Below are positions 1 to 9,081 of a DNA stretch of 64,000 nt, piece by piece. A model generated the notes under the pieces. That model worked only from the letters and a program-made list of their open reading frames with translations. It was not told the origin of the DNA and made no database searches. Position 1 is the first letter of the stretch; each line of letters starts with the position of its first letter. The stretch is from an uncultured Victivallales bacterium (GTDB lineage: Bacteria > Verrucomicrobiota > Lentisphaeria > Victivallales > UBA1829): assembly GCA_934661375.1 (NCBI GenBank), contig CAKUJH010000009.1:29183-93182 (forward strand), written 5' to 3'. Position numbers and translations under genes: made by a program.

Positions 1-452
1 TCCTCGGCGGTTTTGCCGATTTTGGACAAATCCGCAGTGTAAATCAGTACAACCGCCGCTTTTTTATGAAATGCCTGTTTGCCGCACAGTGCGCGGATAT
101 CCGCTGCTGCCAGCTGTTTGAGGGTATGATGTTCCGGCTGATAGAGCCAGACTCCGTCCGCCGTGGCGGCATAGATATGCAGATTCTGCACGTTGCGTGC
201 CGTGGGCACGGTTTTCCGTCCGTCTTTCCGGTTGATGCCGTCCGCTGCATAGAACAGGTTGGACATGATCTGCGGAGGCAGCGGTTTCTCCGCAAATCCG
301 CGTGCCGACTGGCGGAGGGCGAAACATTCCATCAGGGTTTTTCCTCCGGTTTTGTCCGGCGGCGGCAGTTTGCGGTCCTGAGCGGAAAGCGCGGTTCCGC
401 TCAGAGCGAGGAGGATGATGGCGGCGCGGCAGAAAAAGTACGTTTTTTTCAT
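1..452 (-). CDS. Exported nitroreductase-family protein (3' end beyond window)
   Basis: The start ATG lies at 452 behind an AGGAG ribosome site; about 150 residues are visible and the frame is open to the window edge. Residues 1-24 form a signal peptide (MKKT, hydrophobic core, ALSAQD). Then come SARGF (about 49-53) and DGRKTVPTARNVQN (about 77-90), which match the SagB/thiopeptide-oxidase-like nitroreductases that bind FMN and use NAD(P)H. I infer a periplasmic or exported flavin reductase; the substrate cannot be told. The C-terminal FMN-binding part is outside the window. Family call is fairly firm, role is not. Confidence 0.72.
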   Translation of the reverse strand, partial: MKKTYFFCRAAIILLALSGTALSAQDRKLPPPDKTGGKTLMECFALRQSARGFAEKPLPPQIMSNLFYAADGINRKDGRKTVPTARNVQNLHIYAATADGVWLYQPEHHTLKQLAAADIRALCGKQAFHKKAAVVLIYTADLSKIGKTAE

Positions 453-530
453 TTTGACAGCTCCTGAATTGTTTTACGGTTTCAGCCGGACATAAAATAA
501 TCCATTTTCCGGAGTTTTTCAAATCCGGAC

Positions 531-558
531 TTGAAAAAAAACAAAAATGGAATATTAT
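531..558 (+). promoter_or_regulatory. Sigma70-type promoter of LOG gene
   Basis: TTGAAA (531-536) and TATTAT (553-558) are separated by 16 bases and lie about 55 bases upstream of the ATG at 613. The same 16-base spacing recurs at several other start sites in this window. Confidence 0.45.
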
Positions 559-612
559 TTGCTGAAAGAACGACAACTTCAAACGCAGCATCAGGCGAGA
601 AAGGAAAAGCAC

Positions 613-1326
613 ATGAATAAAACAATATTTCCGCAGCGGACCGCCGGGTTTCATCAGCCCGCTTCATTGGATTTCACACATGAGGAGACCTGGCGGATTT
701 TCCGGATCATGGCGGAGTTTGTGGATTCTTTTGAAACCATGTCCAATCAGGGACCGCTGATTCCGATTTTCGGTTCGGCGCGGATCAGACCGGACAACCC
801 ATACTACCAGAGCGCGGAAAAACTGGCGGGACTGCTGGTCAAACGCGGGTACGGAGTGCTGTCGGGCGGCGGACCCGGCATCATGGAAGCCGCGAGCAAA
901 GGCGCGTTCGAGGCGGGGGGCAAGTCGGTCGGGCTGAACATCCGGCTGCCGATGGAACAGCATCCGAATCCGTATCAGAATGTGTCGCTGGATTTCCGGT
1001 ATTTCTTCATCCGCAAAGTCTGTTTCATCAAGTATGCCGTTGCGCTGGTGGCGTATCCCGGCGGATTCGGCACACTGGATGAATTCAGCGAAGCCGCGAC
1101 TCTGATCCAGACCAATAAGGTCAATCATGTCCCGCTGGTCCTGGTGGGGAAAAAATTCTGGCAGCCGATGCTGGATTGGTTCCGCAATACCATGCTGCTG
1201 GAATTCGGGGCGATCACCGCCAGCGACATGGAGCTTTTCAGGCTGGTCGACACGGCGGAAGAAGCCTGCAATTACATTTGCGAAATACACCGGCACGGCA
1301 TGTCCGGCACCATCCTCGCGGACTGA
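613..1326 (+). CDS. LOG-family (TIGR00730-like) Rossmann protein
   Basis: This is a 237-residue protein. I use the ATG at 613, 8 bases after an AAGGA site; an upstream in-frame ATG at 547 lies inside the promoter. It has a Rossmann nucleotide fold with FGSAR (53-57), SGGGPGIMEAASKGA (84-98) and the diagnostic PGGFGTLDE (149-157). Family members hydrolyse nucleoside 5'-monophosphates (cytokinin-type phosphoribohydrolases) and are often mislabelled lysine decarboxylase. The N-terminal 45-residue extension is typical of the longer bacterial LOG subgroup. It is a single gene, convergent with the neighbouring desulfurase, whose stop is one base away. The physiological substrate is unknown. Confidence 0.85.
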   Translation: MNKTIFPQRTAGFHQPASLDFTHEETWRIFRIMAEFVDSFETMSNQGPLIPIFGSARIRPDNPYYQSAEKLAGLLVKRGYGVLSGGGPGIMEAASKGAFEAGGKSVGLNIRLPMEQHPNPYQNVSLDFRYFFIRKVCFIKYAVALVAYPGGFGTLDEFSEAATLIQTNKVNHVPLVLVGKKFWQPMLDWFRNTMLLEFGAITASDMELFRLVDTAEEACNYICEIHRHGMSGTILAD

Positions 1327-1327
1327 A

Positions 1328-2446
1328 TCAGTAACGGCGGACGCATTCCGCCAGAATTTCCGCGAACCGCTCCATTTCGGCTGCGGTGTTGGTTTTCCAG
1401 AACGACAGACGCAATCCGCAGAAGCTGTCGCGTTTGGAAAAGCCCATAGCCGTCAATGCCGGAGAACCTCCGGGCGTTTCCGATTCACAGGCACTGCCTG
1501 GAGCTGTACTGATTTCATACGGATGCAGCGCACGGGTCAGGATCGCACCCTGATACGGTGCCGTCAGCAGATGCAGAATGAACGGAGAAACCGGATGGCC
1601 GGACAGCGTTTCGGGAAAAGCCAAGCCGTTTTTGCGCAGAGCGTTCAGCAGAACGGCTTTCAATTTCCGCGCATGATCCCGGATTTCCGGCTGCTTTTCC
1701 GCCGCCAGAATTCCGCACCGGGCAACCGTCAGCAGCATTGCCGCCGGACAGCGTCCGCCGAAATGTTCCGCGGCGCGCAGAGCGTGAACCGTATCTCCGA
1801 ATTTTTTGGAACAGAACAGCACCGCGCCGCCGGGCGCACCGAGCTTCTGTCCGGAGAGTACAGTGAAATCCGGGCGTGCTTCCAGTGCCAGCGGAATTTT
1901 CCCGATGGACTGCATGGTATCAGTCAGCAGAATTGCTCCGGGGGCTTTACGGTCGAGAATGTCGCGGATTTTCCGCAAATCCAGAATGCCGCCGGTTTCG
2001 CTCTGCACATGATGAACCGCCGCAGCCGCGGTTTTTTCATTGACCATGGATTCAAATTTTTCCAGGGATACGCCGTAACGTCCTGCCGGACAGACTTTCA
2101 GAGACATTCCATGCCGGGCGCAGGAGCGTTTCAGCGCAAATTCCAGTGCCGGATGTTCCAGCGAGGTAGTCAGAACTTCACCGCGCCGCGCGGTCCGGCA
2201 GACAGCTTCCGCCGCCAGCGCCAGCACTTCGGTTCCGGTGTTGCCGAAAAAAAGCCGGACGGACGGATCGAACCCGAATGCACTGCGCAAATCATCGGAG
2301 GCTTTCCGGATTTCCCGTGCCGCACGGCTGCCGTGAAAACCCATGGATTCCTGATTCCCGGAATAATCACGGGTGCATTTCAGCAGAAATTCCATCAGTT
2401 CCGGATCGCACGGAACCGCCGCGGCGTTATCAAGATAAATAGACAT
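1328..2446 (-). CDS. Cysteine desulfurase family aminotransferase (class V)
   Basis: This 372-residue PLP enzyme begins at the ATG at 2446 (MSIYLDNAA, the canonical NifS/IscS N-terminus); an in-frame ATG at 2494 would overlap the upstream gene. Visible landmarks are D176 and Q179 in TDTMQS, the PLP lysine K201 in SGQKLGAPGG, and C320 in APGSACESET, which aligns with the persulfide-carrying cysteine. It probably takes sulfur from cysteine for Fe-S or tRNA thiolation. The residue before the PLP lysine is Gln where IscS/SufS have His. It is the third gene of a lipoprotein / coiled-coil / desulfurase operon. No iscU or suf genes are nearby. Confidence 0.85.
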   Translation of the reverse strand: MSIYLDNAAAVPCDPELMEFLLKCTRDYSGNQESMGFHGSRAAREIRKASDDLRSAFGFDPSVRLFFGNTGTEVLALAAEAVCRTARRGEVLTTSLEHPALEFALKRSCARHGMSLKVCPAGRYGVSLEKFESMVNEKTAAAAVHHVQSETGGILDLRKIRDILDRKAPGAILLTDTMQSIGKIPLALEARPDFTVLSGQKLGAPGGAVLFCSKKFGDTVHALRAAEHFGGRCPAAMLLTVARCGILAAEKQPEIRDHARKLKAVLLNALRKNGLAFPETLSGHPVSPFILHLLTAPYQGAILTRALHPYEISTAPGSACESETPGGSPALTAMGFSKRDSFCGLRLSFWKTNTAAEMERFAEILAECVRRY

Positions 2447-2457
2447 CGGAACGTTTT

Positions 2458-2718
2458 TCACTGCTCCCGGACAGCATTTTTTTCGCATTCGCATTTGTCG
2501 CGGAGCGAAGCGGTTTCAGTGATGAGCCCCTGTTTGATCTCCTCAATCTTGAGCGGATCCGATTCTTTGGCAATACGCTGCTGTGCAGAGAGTTCTGCGC
2601 CGGCTATCTTCGCTTTGTAGAAGCTGTCGATTTCGGCGATTTTTTCTTTTTTCTCGGTAGACAGTTCATTCAGCTTGCCGCCCGTGCGTTCGAGGGCGAG
2701 TTCATATGCGCTTTTCAT
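2458..2718 (-). CDS. Small coiled-coil protein
   Basis: An 86-residue, strongly charged, almost wholly helical protein (runs of K, E and A with heptad-like spacing). It has no signal peptide and no membrane segment. The start ATG overlaps the stop of the upstream lipoprotein gene (2715-2718, ATGA), so translation is probably coupled. The desulfurase begins 11 bases after its stop. I do not recognise the family and assign no function. Start and frame are well supported by the overlap and the operon context. Confidence 0.7.
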   Translation of the reverse strand: MKSAYELALERTGGKLNELSTEKKEKIAEIDSFYKAKIAGAELSAQQRIAKESDPLKIEEIKQGLITETASLRDKCECEKNAVREQ

Positions 2719-3614
2719 TTTGCTTTATCCTTTCCGGTCTGAACCGGTTTCTGTTCCGTGGTATTGACCGCCGTTTCCTTTGCCGGTTCCTTCTTCACCG
2801 CGGTTTTGCCGGTGGTTTTTGCTTTGCCGTTATTGGAGAACGCCGGTTCAGGCGGAAGGAAATCGGAATCGGGGAAATCCACGTTGATTCTGAATTCCGC
2901 CATTTTGGAAATCCGGGTGATATTCATCAGTTCCACCGTGGAAGACGCAGGCAGACGGATGTCTCCGTACCAGGTGTAATCCGCCGGAACACTCACATAA
3001 AGATATTCTGCGCCGTTGGCATACATGACGGTTTCCAGCCGTTCCGCCAGGTACGTTTTCCCGCTGATATACTGCACGTACGGGGCGATGCCGTCGATGC
3101 AGGGATCGCAGATGAGACGGTAGGTCTTGAAGCCGTCTTCCACTTTCATGTCGATGGTGACTTTCTTGAAAATCCGGGTGGCGTCCAGCGAGGGTGTACC
3201 CATCTGGGTGAAAATGCGCATCAGTTCAATGGGCAGACCTTCCGGTACTTTGGCGACTTTGCCGGTGCCGCAGTCGATCCGCCAGCCTTTGCCGGCGTTG
3301 TAGATCTCAACCGTTGTCGGCTTTCCGCTGCGGAAAGTGGTGATCCTCATTTTGTCCGGAGCCTGAAAACGCACTTCGGAAGTCATGACGTCTTTGGTGC
3401 CGGACTGCATCACGTACAGATTCTGTTTGATGAGATATGACTTGCAGCCGCGGTATGCCTGTTTCGGGTCGGTGGCGTGGTTCATGCGGGCAATCAGTTC
3501 CTGAACCGTGATGTCCGACGGTTCCAGTGGTTCCAGTTCCAGCAGACTGTAACATGCCGTTCCCAGCAGCATCAGTCCCGCCGCGGCAGCCGTATATAAC
3601 GTTTTGAAAAACAT
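2715..3614 (-). CDS. Outer-membrane lipoprotein, LolA/DUF4292-like
   Basis: A 299-residue protein starting at the ATG at 3614, 5 bases after GGAGG; an upstream TTG at 3620 is less likely. The N-terminus is a lipoprotein signal with lipobox LLGTAC. The body (about 40-270) has beta-rich segments such as VRFQAPDKMRI and VEIYNAGKGW, the pattern of LolA/LolB and DUF4292 lipoproteins that shield acyl chains. The last 35 residues are a low-complexity K/T/E tail. First gene of a coupled three-gene operon. Lipoprotein nature is certain; the LolA-like fold is an inference from the pattern. Confidence 0.7.
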   Translation of the reverse strand: MFFKTLYTAAAAGLMLLGTACYSLLELEPLEPSDITVQELIARMNHATDPKQAYRGCKSYLIKQNLYVMQSGTKDVMTSEVRFQAPDKMRITTFRSGKPTTVEIYNAGKGWRIDCGTGKVAKVPEGLPIELMRIFTQMGTPSLDATRIFKKVTIDMKVEDGFKTYRLICDPCIDGIAPYVQYISGKTYLAERLETVMYANGAEYLYVSVPADYTWYGDIRLPASSTVELMNITRISKMAEFRINVDFPDSDFLPPEPAFSNNGKAKTTGKTAVKKEPAKETAVNTTEQKPVQTGKDKAK

Positions 3615-3705
3615 GGTCAATCCTCCTGCTCCGTGAAATTGTTTTGTGGAAATATACTTCGAAAACCGGAAGTTTCAAGGCGCAAAATTCCCTGAAATCC
3701 TTATT

Positions 3706-4644
3706 TCAGCGTACCGAGCGGAGATCCGGGGTGAATTTTTTGAGAATATCCGCGTTCCAGGGAACTTTTTTCGCCGGGGCTTTCAATTTGCCGAAGCCGA
3801 GGCATTGTTTGATGAAGAGTTTCCGTTTCAACGCGGCGGACAGCGGCAGAGTCCGGGCAAAACGGATCCACGCCGGACCGTAGGGGTGATGAACCGTCCG
3901 CCAGACGTACCAGGGTTTGTGGGAACCGGTGAAATGCGCAATGCCCGGTTTTGCCAGCGCGTCTTTGGCTTCTGTCTCCGTGCAGATAGCCGGGTTGGGG
4001 GGGGTGCGGTAGAGCGAGGTGATCATATTCCAGCGAACCGGCAGTTTCACGAAATCGCCGGAACACAGCACATTGAGCAGATCCTGATCCGGGTATTTGA
4101 GCTGCCCTGCCAGTTTTTCCCGGAGCGAAGAAAGTTCTGCGACTGTATTTCTGCGCCGCATTTCCGCCAGATTCAGCACCAGCACTCCGGAATTGAAACA
4201 GGTCGTGCCGGCAGACAGCCCCAGCCGTTCTTTGTGTTCCGGCGCGATTTTTACGGCTGCCGCCGCCAGAAATCTGCCGTCCAGCGGAATGTCCCACAGC
4301 GGAGCAAGGTCATCCAGGCAGATCAGATCGCAGTCCAGGTAAATCAGTCTGTCCAGTTCCGGGAACAGTTCCGGCGCCATCAGTCTGTACCAGGCGGCAC
4401 GGCTCCAGCGCATGGCGGGCCAGTCGCGGAAACGTCCTTCCGGAATCCGAACCGGTTTCAGCTCCCATTCGGTTTGCGACGGCAGAGCTTTGAGCCGCTC
4501 AAAGTCGGCTTCGGTGAGTTCCTCATGCAGAAAATGCACGGTTACCGGGCGCGAGGCAAAGTGCAGCAGAGACGCGAGTGCGACTGCCGCGTATTCAAGG
4601 TAATTCCGGTCGGAAGAAAAAGCAACATGCATGGAGTTGGTCAT
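3706..4644 (-). CDS. Glycosyltransferase family 8
   Basis: A 312-residue protein; start set at the ATG at 4644 (MTNSMHVAF), where the family's first strand begins. Landmarks are the metal-binding DXD in LIYLDCDLICLDDL, the acceptor loop FNSGVLVLNL, DQDLLN, and C-terminal HFTGSHKPW. GT8 enzymes are retaining galactosyl/glucosyltransferases that act on lipopolysaccharide or capsule in Gram-negative bacteria. No other surface-polysaccharide genes are adjacent, so the acceptor is unknown. It stands alone, divergent from the regulator at 5111, with a 466-base intergenic region. Confidence 0.88.
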   Translation of the reverse strand: MTNSMHVAFSSDRNYLEYAAVALASLLHFASRPVTVHFLHEELTEADFERLKALPSQTEWELKPVRIPEGRFRDWPAMRWSRAAWYRLMAPELFPELDRLIYLDCDLICLDDLAPLWDIPLDGRFLAAAAVKIAPEHKERLGLSAGTTCFNSGVLVLNLAEMRRRNTVAELSSLREKLAGQLKYPDQDLLNVLCSGDFVKLPVRWNMITSLYRTPPNPAICTETEAKDALAKPGIAHFTGSHKPWYVWRTVHHPYGPAWIRFARTLPLSAALKRKLFIKQCLGFGKLKAPAKKVPWNADILKKFTPDLRSVR

Positions 4645-5110
4645 TACGGATCCTGATTCATTTATCTGATTTCTGTTTTCCGTTACTATACAGTCTGAAC
4701 GGCGGATTGTCAAGCCGGGATGCCGCCGCGGCAGTTGTTTCTGTTTACAGTGAACAGAATATTGGCGGAAAATAACACACTGTTTCATAAAAGGTTTTAA
4801 TCAGACAGCCGGGATCCGGCAGTTCCGTATCCTTCACCGGCGGATTTCACGGAAGCGCATTTCCGGCAGAAAGGTTCCGCGGACAGCCTGAATAAACAAA
4901 GATTTACAGCATTGGCATGGATTGCGCATCCGGCTTTCACTGTTTTTTGTCAAATGAATTTACTGAAAAAATGGATTATGTGTTAAAAAATAATTTGCAT
5001 TTATGTGTCCTTATGCTATTTTAAATGAATACGGCGAGGATTTAACTGGACGGCGCTGTTGCCGGCGGTTTGCGGAAAATGGCGCGAAAAAACAGGAAAG
5101 GACCTGGATT
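4645..5110. promoter_or_regulatory. Divergent intergenic region with promoter
   Basis: 466 bases without a gene between the GT8 gene and the S24-like regulator. The right part is AT-rich and contains TTGCAT (4995-5000) and TATTTT (5017-5022), 16 bases apart, a plausible promoter for the regulator with an untranslated leader of about 80 bases. I see no clear operator palindrome and no RNA structure I can name. Confidence 0.4.
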
Positions 5111-5845
5111 ATGAAACTGACACCCGAACTCCTGAGTGCATTGCAGCGAGCGATAGAACATTACGGCAACACTTCCCAGTTTGCCAAACACCTGGGCATT
5201 GCTCACAGTACCGTTCTGTTCTGGCTGAACGGCAAAACATCCAACATCAGCGGGCATATCTGGATTTCCAAAATGCGGCGCGAGCTGCGTCCTTATATGA
5301 ACGGCAGATACAATTCCGGCAACTGTGTCCGGGAAGATATTGCGCCGTTCCGTGAATCCGCTTTGAACGCGCCGGACAAACGGGTCGCGATGCTGAATTT
5401 TTCCGGCATGGCGGATTTTGACAGCACCCTGGAAGCTCCGCTTTCTTTTATCCGCAGCCGGTCTGCCCGGCAGACGCAGTTCGCCAATGCCGGCAGGGAC
5501 TGCTTTTTTGCACTGGAGCTGGATGATCCCCGCAGTTGTCCGTTCCTGCCGCTGGGAACCCGGATTCTGGTTTCCGGCGGAGATTATGCCGAAAACGGCG
5601 ACATCGTCATTGCAAAACTGCGCAATCCGCAGGCTCTGGTTTTCTGCCGTTATCTGCGGGATAATGACATGATCCGGCTGATCCCGCTGAACCCCGAATA
5701 CCCGGCTATGGAGTGGCCGAACAGCGAAAATGCCGAGAAAGTTTTCTGGATGTATCCGGTCGCGGAAATTTCCATCGATCTGCTGAACAATAAATGGAAA
5801 GACGGCAGACTGGTCTTGCGTGAAGACCAGGAAACAGCCGATTGA
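5111..5845 (+). CDS. HTH regulator with S24 (LexA/CI)-like C-terminal domain
   Basis: A 244-residue protein; ATG at 5111 follows an AAAGGA site. Residues about 10-45 form a helix-turn-helix (QFAKHLGIAHSTVLFWLNGK). Residues about 125-230 follow the S24 peptidase fold (GTRILVSGGDYAENGDIVIAK, then LIPLNPEYP). The self-cleavage dyad is not evident: the GDSM serine motif reads DDPRSCPF and the lysine position reads FCRYL. It is therefore probably a non-cleaving, ligand- or partner-controlled repressor. It lies 98 bases upstream of copA on the same strand, so control of copA is possible but unproven. Confidence 0.7.
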   Translation: MKLTPELLSALQRAIEHYGNTSQFAKHLGIAHSTVLFWLNGKTSNISGHIWISKMRRELRPYMNGRYNSGNCVREDIAPFRESALNAPDKRVAMLNFSGMADFDSTLEAPLSFIRSRSARQTQFANAGRDCFFALELDDPRSCPFLPLGTRILVSGGDYAENGDIVIAKLRNPQALVFCRYLRDNDMIRLIPLNPEYPAMEWPNSENAEKVFWMYPVAEISIDLLNNKWKDGRLVLREDQETAD

Positions 5846-5943
5846 ACCGGATTCCGGACCGAAATCGTGCCGGGCTGCCCCCGTCCCGGAAGATTTCGCG
5901 GAATTTTGTTTTCTGTCTGTAAATAAAGAAGGGGGAGTGCCTT

Positions 5944-8112
5944 ATGATGAAAATGCAGTTCAAGATCGGCGGAATGCATTGTTCCGCCTGTGCCGCTTCC
6001 ATCGAACGCAGCGTGCGTAAACTGGAAGGTGTTGAAAATGTGTATGTCAATTTTGCCGCGTCCATGCTTTCACTGGACGCTGATCCGGAAAAAGTGTCTG
6101 CGGATAAAATCGTTCAGACAGTCAAGTCGGCGGGATTCACTGCCGCAGAGATTTCCGATGATCCTGCCGCGCCGCAACCGGAGGAAAAGAATTCTGGCGA
6201 ACTGTTCCGTTTCCTGACCGCCCTGATTTTTTCCGTTCTGCTGTTCTATACAGCCATGCGCGACATGCTGCATCTGCCCGGTCCGGAACTCGCACCGTGG
6301 CTGAATGGATGGCTCCAGGTGGTGTTTCTGCTGCCGGTGCTGTGGGCAGGCAGCAGATTCTACACTTCCGGGTTCCGCAGTCTGCTGCGGCTGTCTCCGA
6401 ATATGGATTCTCTGGTTGCGGTCTGCACGTCCGCTGCGGCGGTATACAGTCTGTTCCTGCTGCTGGGCGGCGAATACCGGCATCTTTATTTTGATTCCGC
6501 GGGCATGATTGTAACACTGGTCATGCTGGGAAAACTGCTGGAAGCCCGTTCCCGTTCCCATGCTTCGGAGGCGATCCGCGAACTGATGAATCTCACACCC
6601 GCAACGGCTCATCTGGTGGATACCGATGATGTGGAAACAGACGTTCCCGCTTCGTCATTGAAACCCGGCGACATTGTCCGGGTTCGTCCCGGCGAAAGAG
6701 TTCCCGCAGACGGAGTGCTGACGGAAGGGGAAACAGCCATAGATGAGTCCATGCTGACCGGTGAAAGCATTCCGGTTGTCAAGACCGGCGGCAGTCCGGT
6801 AACAGGCGGTTCGGTGAACGGAAACGGAAGTTTTCTCTGCCGGATCGAGCGGACCGGGAAAGACACTGCCGTGGCGCGGATCATTGCGCTGGTCCGTGAG
6901 GCGCAGGGCAGCCGTCCGCCGGTCGCCCGGCTGGCGGATATCGTTTCGGGATTTTTTGTCTGGCTGGTGCTGGCTGTTGCCCTGACAACTTTCTGTATCT
7001 GGTTTTTTGCTGTCGGACAGACATTCAGCATGTCCTTGAGTTTTGCCTTGTCGGTACTGGTGATTGCGTGTCCCTGCGCATTGGGGCTGGCAACGCCCAT
7101 TGCCCTGATTGCCGGAATCGGGCGCGGTGCATCGCTCGGCATTCTGATCAAAAACGGAACGGCGCTGGAAACGGCGTGCAAGGTCCGGGTGGTTGCTTTT
7201 GACAAAACCGGAACGGTAACGGAAGGCAGACCGGAAGTTCTGCGGGTCGAAGCATCTGCCGGGGTGGAGAAAAATGTCTTGCTCGCTTTGGCGGCGGCTG
7301 CGGAGAAAGGTTCCAATCATCCGCTGGCGGCGGCTGTCGTGCGGCGGGCGGAGGAATATCAACTGACTTTGCCTGCGGTGTCTGAAATACGGGAATTTCC
7401 GGGTTTGGGGCTGTCCTGCCGGATTGACGGCAAGGAAATTCTGCTGGGCAATGAAACCTGGATGACCCGGAACGGGGTTGCCGTTTCCGCTCCGGAAGCG
7501 GGAACACTGGTCTACGTGGCGGAGGAAAAACAGCTGCTCGGCTGTCTGCTGATTCATGACCCGGTCAAAACGTCTTCCGCGGAAGCGATCGGACATCTTC
7601 GCGGGCTGGGAATCCGCACTCTGATGCTGACGGGCGACAGTCTGTCGGCTGCGGAACAGGTTGCCGGACAGGTGAAGCTGGATGACTGCCGGGCGGGGCT
7701 GCTGCCGGCGGACAAAGCGGCGGTGATCCGGGAAATGCAGAGCCAGGGAAAAAAGGTGGCGATGGTGGGAGACGGGATCAATGATGCTCCGGCTCTGGCA
7801 TGTGCGGACGTCGGCATTTCCATTTCGTCCGGAACGGATGCCGCCATGGAATCCGCCGGGATTGTCCTGATGCGTCATGACCTGCGGGCTGTACCGTCTG
7901 CCATTGCATTAAGCCGTGCCACCATGCGGATCATCCGTGAAAATCTGTTCTGGGCGTTCTGTTACAACATCATCTGCATTCCGCTGGCGGCGGGTGTTTT
8001 TTATCCGTGGCTGGGCTGGAAACTGAGTCCGGTTGCCGGAGCCTGCGCCATGGCGTTCAGTTCGGTGTCCGTAGTCCTGAATGCCTTGCGGCTGCGCCGT
8101 TTTGAACCGTGA
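5944..8112 (+). CDS. copA: Copper-translocating P1B-type ATPase
   Basis: A 722-residue inner-membrane pump that exports Cu(I) from the cytoplasm with ATP. There is one N-terminal HMA domain with GMHCSACAAS (about 10-19), then eight predicted membrane helices. Catalytic motifs are TGES (about 271), CPC in ACPCALGLATP (about 376), DKTGT (about 420) and GDGINDAPAL (about 610). The last helices carry YN and MAFSS, the Cu(I) signature of CopA rather than Zn/Cd pumps. The start ATG follows GGGGGAG. No CsoR, CueR or CopZ is nearby; the preceding S24-like regulator is the only candidate local controller. Confidence 0.93.
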   Translation: MMKMQFKIGGMHCSACAASIERSVRKLEGVENVYVNFAASMLSLDADPEKVSADKIVQTVKSAGFTAAEISDDPAAPQPEEKNSGELFRFLTALIFSVLLFYTAMRDMLHLPGPELAPWLNGWLQVVFLLPVLWAGSRFYTSGFRSLLRLSPNMDSLVAVCTSAAAVYSLFLLLGGEYRHLYFDSAGMIVTLVMLGKLLEARSRSHASEAIRELMNLTPATAHLVDTDDVETDVPASSLKPGDIVRVRPGERVPADGVLTEGETAIDESMLTGESIPVVKTGGSPVTGGSVNGNGSFLCRIERTGKDTAVARIIALVREAQGSRPPVARLADIVSGFFVWLVLAVALTTFCIWFFAVGQTFSMSLSFALSVLVIACPCALGLATPIALIAGIGRGASLGILIKNGTALETACKVRVVAFDKTGTVTEGRPEVLRVEASAGVEKNVLLALAAAAEKGSNHPLAAAVVRRAEEYQLTLPAVSEIREFPGLGLSCRIDGKEILLGNETWMTRNGVAVSAPEAGTLVYVAEEKQLLGCLLIHDPVKTSSAEAIGHLRGLGIRTLMLTGDSLSAAEQVAGQVKLDDCRAGLLPADKAAVIREMQSQGKKVAMVGDGINDAPALACADVGISISSGTDAAMESAGIVLMRHDLRAVPSAIALSRATMRIIRENLFWAFCYNIICIPLAAGVFYPWLGWKLSPVAGACAMAFSSVSVVLNALRLRRFEP

Positions 8113-8120
8113 AAATGAAA

Positions 8121-8155
8121 ACAGGCAAACCCGGAGCTGTGCCGGATTTGCCTGT
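8121..8155. terminator. Bidirectional hairpin terminator
   Basis: A 14-base imperfect inverted repeat (acaggcaaacccgg, 8121-8134, with ccggatttgcctgt, 8142-8155) sits between the converging copA and mutarotase genes. Confidence 0.65.
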
Positions 8156-8178
8156 TCTGCGGAATTGAGAAAAAACGG

Positions 8179-9051
8179 TCAGAGAACCGTGATCTTCTGA
8201 ATCAGGGTATGTTTTTCACCCGGAGCCAGTTCAATTTTCCCGATGGAGCAGTTGGCTGCTTCCACACAGACCATGCCGTGATATTCTTCATCATCGAAAT
8301 CCGCCATCCGTTTGGATTTTTCGATCCAGGGATTCCAAACCACAGTTGTTCCGGAATTTTTCTTTTCGACCAGAATCTTGCGTCCGGACGCCTGGTCATC
8401 AATGGTAACGGCTGCCTCGGAGTGATAAATATTATCGGTTTCCGCGCTGAATCCGAACCCGTCTTCCGCAACGAATTCCGTGTTGTTCACACGGTTTTCC
8501 GTTTCTGCTCCGCCAAGACCGTGGATGAAAGTTTTTTCGATGGCGCCGACTTTGAAATACGTATGAATCGCATCCGTCAGTGTGTAAGCGGCTGTTCCCT
8601 GGTTGACGGTGGTCAGGGCAATCGTCAGGCTGGCGCCGAAATTCACGTTCAGCATCAGATCCAGACGGTGCGGCTGTTCCACAGACAGCATGAACACCAG
8701 CGTGTCGGAACCGTCGGCTTCATGAACGGCGGCGGTCATGTCCCAGAATTGCGTACGGGCAATGCCGTGTGTCGGCTGCGGCACCGGTCCGAACCAGGGC
8801 CAGCAGAGCGGAATGCCCCCGCGGATCGCCTTGGGTTCGGCAAACGGGCTTTTCTTCGACAGCATCAGCACTTCTGATTTTCCCGTCGGAACATACGAAA
8901 GGATATGTGCGCCATACAGCGTAACGGCTCCTTTGCAGTATTTGTTGTTGATAAACGCAGTCGGCAGCTGGGAATTTTCCCAGAATCCGAACGAAAGACT
9001 TTCCGAATGAAACTTTTCATTCAGCTGCAAGGCAGTTTCCTGTGCATCCAT
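8179..9051 (-). CDS. D-hexose-6-phosphate mutarotase (YeaD-like)
   Basis: A 290-residue aldose-1-epimerase fold protein; ATG at 9051 follows AGAAGGAG. It carries RGGIPLCWPWFGP (about 78-90) and HGIAR (about 95-99), the phosphate-sugar mutarotase signature, and a C-terminal CVEAAN glutamate that serves as the base. It interconverts alpha and beta anomers of glucose 6-phosphate and related sugars. It is the last gene of the hydF operon as read by spacing (30 bases after the DUF975 gene), though it may have its own promoter. Family call is firm. Confidence 0.9.
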   Translation of the reverse strand: MDAQETALQLNEKFHSESLSFGFWENSQLPTAFINNKYCKGAVTLYGAHILSYVPTGKSEVLMLSKKSPFAEPKAIRGGIPLCWPWFGPVPQPTHGIARTQFWDMTAAVHEADGSDTLVFMLSVEQPHRLDLMLNVNFGASLTIALTTVNQGTAAYTLTDAIHTYFKVGAIEKTFIHGLGGAETENRVNNTEFVAEDGFGFSAETDNIYHSEAAVTIDDQASGRKILVEKKNSGTTVVWNPWIEKSKRMADFDDEEYHGMVCVEAANCSIGKIELAPGEKHTLIQKITVL

Positions 9052-9081
9052 GTTTTTTTTCTCCTTCTGAAAGTTGATTTA

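Noticed and set aside
5003..5845. Longer start for the S24-like regulator at 5003
   Set aside because: It would pass through the promoter boxes and leader; the ATG at 5111 has a good ribosome site and fits the domain.
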